Of a stretch of 6,521 bases of DNA, positions 4,466-6,521 are shown one piece after another. Positions within the stretch are counted from its first letter, which is position 1; every line of letters begins with the position of its first letter. A program made the translations under genes and the position numbers. The stretch spans positions 1 to 6,521 of the forward strand of contig CAYUNT010000229.1 in NCBI GenBank assembly GCA_964446285.1, read 5' to 3'. The notes under the pieces were generated by a model that was given only the letters and a program-made list of their open reading frames with translations, was not told the DNA's origin and ran no database searches. This DNA comes from CAYUNT01 sp964446285. Its GTDB lineage: Bacteria > Sumerlaeota > Sumerlaeia > SLMS01 > CAYUNT01.

Positions 4466-6511
4466 TCACGCAGGACTGGAGGGCGGAGGCGCACCCGGCC
4501 CTTCCGAACGTCCTTCCTCGGGGCGATGATCCGCCGAGGCGGGAGGAGGCGGCTGGAGGGGCGTGGTGGGCGGCTTGGAGGCAGCCGAAGGGGGACGCAT
4601 GGGCCATCCCGTGGCTGTGGCGCTTCCGGAAAACGTCTGATCGGGAGAAGACGTGGCCGGCCGGGGCGCGGACGTCGGAGGTTTTTGCCAAGGAGCAGCG
4701 GTCGCCGACGGCGAACCGGTTCCGGGCGGGCCTCCTGCGAATTTTACGCCTGTGACGCCGGAATCTCCAGGAGTTCGCGGTGTTTCCGGAAGGCCGAAGG
4801 GCGGCTGGCCCGGAGCGGATGGGAACTGGCTTGGGACGGCGGATGGCGGACCTTGCGCAATCTGTCCTGAAGCGCCCGGCGGCAATGCGCCTGGGGGTGC
4901 GCCCGGAGGCGCCTCTGCATTTTCGCTTCCATAAGGCCGCCAAGGCGGCGGAGTTCCAGGGAGGGTTGGCGAGGAGGCGCCCATGCCCGCGCCTCCGCCC
5001 ATTCCCGTTCCCATTCCATATCCCCCCGCTCCTGGCGGCGAAGGCATTCCCCCGGGATAGCCGCCATAGGGACTTTGGCCCTGGCTCTGACCCATTGGAG
5101 GAGGCTGCGGCGGCGGCCACGCTCCGCCAAATTGCGATTGTCCTCCGCCCATGCCTTCCATTCCACCCGGTCCTCCCATGCCTGCTGGCCCTCCCGCGCC
5201 CGAAGGCATATCCGTTCCGTATCCTTTGCTTGTTTCATCCCAAGGCTTGTAGGCCCGAGGATCGGATGGATAACCGAGTTCCGGCGCGTAAGGGCGGAAT
5301 TGATCGTCGTCGTGGCGGAAAATCGTGTATTCCGGCCCGAATTGCTCAACAAAATACGCCGAGTATCCGGTCATAAACACATACACGGGCAGCAAAACTA
5401 CGGTTCCGATATAAGGAAGGCCCGCGATGCAGCATGTGCAAAGAACCAAGATGGTTGATACCACCGCGATCAGGCTCCAGAAGACAATCCGCATGATGCC
5501 AAAGAGAATCACCGATCCGAGATTGTCCTTAACATGCCCCCACGCCTCGCTCATGGCCGGTCCAACCGTGATGCGGCGGGCATACATCACAGGCATGACA
5601 ATCTGATCGAGAAAAAAGGAGAAAAACACCATTGCGCAACCAAAGGGCGCCGCAATCAGGCCCACCGTGACAAGGCGCGTCAACAGGGAGCCTATAAGGG
5701 CTTCCGGATGAACCGTGCCGGTTTCAATCACAGCCTGAATAGGCCCCAGAAACGCAAAAATGGCCGCCAAAACCAGCAGAAATCCGATCAAGATCAGGAT
5801 CATCCGCACGCGGAAGATGGAGTTGCCCAGTTCGCTGAATTCGCTCCAAGGTTGGCGAACCAGCGCGCGGTTGAACGCCAGATTGTCGAGAAACATGAAT
5901 TCGCCGCGGCTGCGCAACCAGGCGAATAGCAGCGAAATAATCAAAACGAGAAAAGCGATCAGCAAAATAAAAATCACCAACATGCTGGAGTATTGGCGGA
6001 GAAATTCTATAATCTCGGAGGGGACTTGCTGGGGAGATCCAAATGGCGTTCCCGGAGGAAATGCGCCTCCCCGGCCGCCGCCTTGGAAACTTCCCGGATT
6101 CGGCACGCCACCGCGTCCGCCCCCCTGTCCCAGATAGGCCAGCCAGGCGGTGAATCCCAAAACAAACCACTTCCCGAGATCGAACGGATTGAACAGCGTC
6201 CGCTTGATCAGGCCAAAACAGCGCTCGATCGGCTCGAAGGCGGAAACCACATAGGACGAAGGACCAATAAACGATCCTCCAGCGCCTCCGGAGGGTCCTG
6301 GTCCTCCCGCGCCTCCCGTGGGGGGCGGAGGAGGCGCGTAGCCCGGCGGCGGTGCGTATCCTGATGGAGGCGCATACCCCGAGGTAGGCACATATCCCTG
6401 CGGCGCCGGGCCATACCCTTGCGGCTGGCCAAATCCAGAAGGCGGTGGCGGCGGCGGAGGAGGTGGGGGCGGCGGTGGCGGCGGAGGCGAGGAAAAATTT
6501 GAATAAGCCAT
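4466..6511 (-). CDS. Polytopic membrane protein with Pro/Gly-rich tails, unknown function
   Basis: This 681-residue protein has three parts. The N-terminus (1-80) has 16 consecutive prolines (9-24), GYAPP-type repeats (32-64) and a Gly-rich stretch. The core (about 90-395) holds six likely membrane helices near 113-128, 176-199, 235-256, 276-301, 333-361 and 365-388. Basic loops (KRTLFNPFDLGK; WLRSRGEF; MYARRITVG) place both tails in the cytoplasm, and the 129-175 loop is Gly/Pro-rich. A CTCCIAGLPYIGT element (358-370) and FGPEYTIF (391-398) look like family signatures. The C-terminal tail (400-681) is Pro/Gly/Met/Ala/Gln-rich and probably disordered. No active site is recognisable. Similar cores occur, from memory, in uncharacterised proteins of PVC-group bacteria. 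Only 10 nt upstream are visible, with AGGG touching the ATG, so a start further right cannot be excluded. Confidence 0.88.
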   Translation of the reverse strand: MAYSNFSSPPPPPPPPPPPPPPPPSGFGQPQGYGPAPQGYVPTSGYAPPSGYAPPPGYAPPPPPTGGAGGPGPSGGAGGSFIGPSSYVVSAFEPIERCFGLIKRTLFNPFDLGKWFVLGFTAWLAYLGQGGGRGGVPNPGSFQGGGRGGAFPPGTPFGSPQQVPSEIIEFLRQYSSMLVIFILLIAFLVLIISLLFAWLRSRGEFMFLDNLAFNRALVRQPWSEFSELGNSIFRVRMILILIGFLLVLAAIFAFLGPIQAVIETGTVHPEALIGSLLTRLVTVGLIAAPFGCAMVFFSFFLDQIVMPVMYARRITVGPAMSEAWGHVKDNLGSVILFGIMRIVFWSLIAVVSTILVLCTCCIAGLPYIGTVVLLPVYVFMTGYSAYFVEQFGPEYTIFRHDDDQFRPYAPELGYPSDPRAYKPWDETSKGYGTDMPSGAGGPAGMGGPGGMEGMGGGQSQFGGAWPPPQPPPMGQSQGQSPYGGYPGGMPSPPGAGGYGMGTGMGGGAGMGASSPTLPGTPPPWRPYGSENAEAPPGAPPGALPPGASGQIAQGPPSAVPSQFPSAPGQPPFGLPETPRTPGDSGVTGVKFAGGPPGTGSPSATAAPWQKPPTSAPRPATSSPDQTFSGSATATGWPMRPPSAASKPPTTPLQPPPPASADHRPEEGRSEGPGAPPPSSPA
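6320..6418 (-). repeat. GYAPP-type heptad-like repeats in the membrane protein N-terminus
   Basis: Residues 32-64 contain five successive units: GYGPAPQ, GYVPTS, GYAPPS, GYAPPP, GYAPPPP. Codons differ between units (for example TAC and TAT for Tyr), so the peptide pattern rather than the DNA is conserved. Gly-Tyr-Pro-rich repeats are typical of flexible, self-associating tails. Here they lie on the predicted cytoplasmic side before the first helix. Confidence 0.8.
6440..6487 (-). repeat. Run of 16 proline codons near the start of the membrane protein
   Basis: Residues 9-24 are all proline, encoded by 8 CCG, 4 CCT, 3 CCA and 1 CCC. The use of all four codons argues against a fresh slippage expansion and suggests the tract is kept as protein. 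Polyproline runs stall ribosomes unless relieved by EF-P (established for bacteria). The tract begins only eight residues after the initiator Met, so it could limit expression of this gene. Confidence 0.9.
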
Positions 6512-6521
6512 CCCTGTTATC

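Noticed and set aside
4398..5120. Minus-strand frame upstream of and in frame with the 31-codon peptide
   Set aside because: It overlaps the membrane-protein gene in another frame and has Arg/Ser/Ala-rich shadow composition. Only the last 31 codons, outside that gene, look protein-like.

Overview
The window looks like chromosomal DNA from a GC-rich, Gram-negative-type bacterium. The main evidence is a predicted secreted TPR/PEGA protein and a six-helix membrane protein with long Gly/Pro-rich tails. The membrane core (an NPFDLGKWF entry, a CTCC-x2-GLPYIGT element and a closing FGPEYxxF element) resembles, from memory, uncharacterised proteins common in the Planctomycetes/Verrucomicrobia group and neighbouring candidate phyla. 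That placement is inference. No marker gene, rRNA or tRNA is present to confirm it.

Layout: all supported genes are on the minus strand, so the window reads biologically from right to left. First (6511 to 4466) is the membrane protein: a run of 16 prolines starting at residue 9, GYAPP-type repeats, a core of about 300 residues with six helices, and a Gly/Pro/Met-rich tail of about 280 residues. A 31-codon open frame (4397 to 4302) follows, possibly a truncated gene start. Next is about 840 bp without a credible gene (3461-4301), packed with small perfect hairpins and repeat-like modules. Then comes a large exported TPR protein (3460 to 341): about twelve TPRs, a Pro/Ala/Thr-rich linker, one PEGA-like domain and about six more TPRs. 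The last 340 bp (1-340) again lack a gene and contain hairpin modules of the same style.

The two large genes are probably not one tight operon, because about 1 kb of repeat-rich DNA separates them. Both look like envelope proteins: one an inner-membrane protein, the other exported or anchored with protein-protein interaction repeats. No enzymatic activity can be read from either.

The most interesting signal is in the gene-free DNA. The 70-bp element at 4116-4185 is two 19-nt hairpins in inverted orientation around a third stem. The two hairpins differ only by transitions, and four of the five differences form two compensatory base-pair changes. Separately, a motif of about 33 nt occurs twice in opposite orientation (3630-3662 and 4247-4278), bracketing the repeat-rich block. 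I see no CRISPR array, transposase gene or defence system here.
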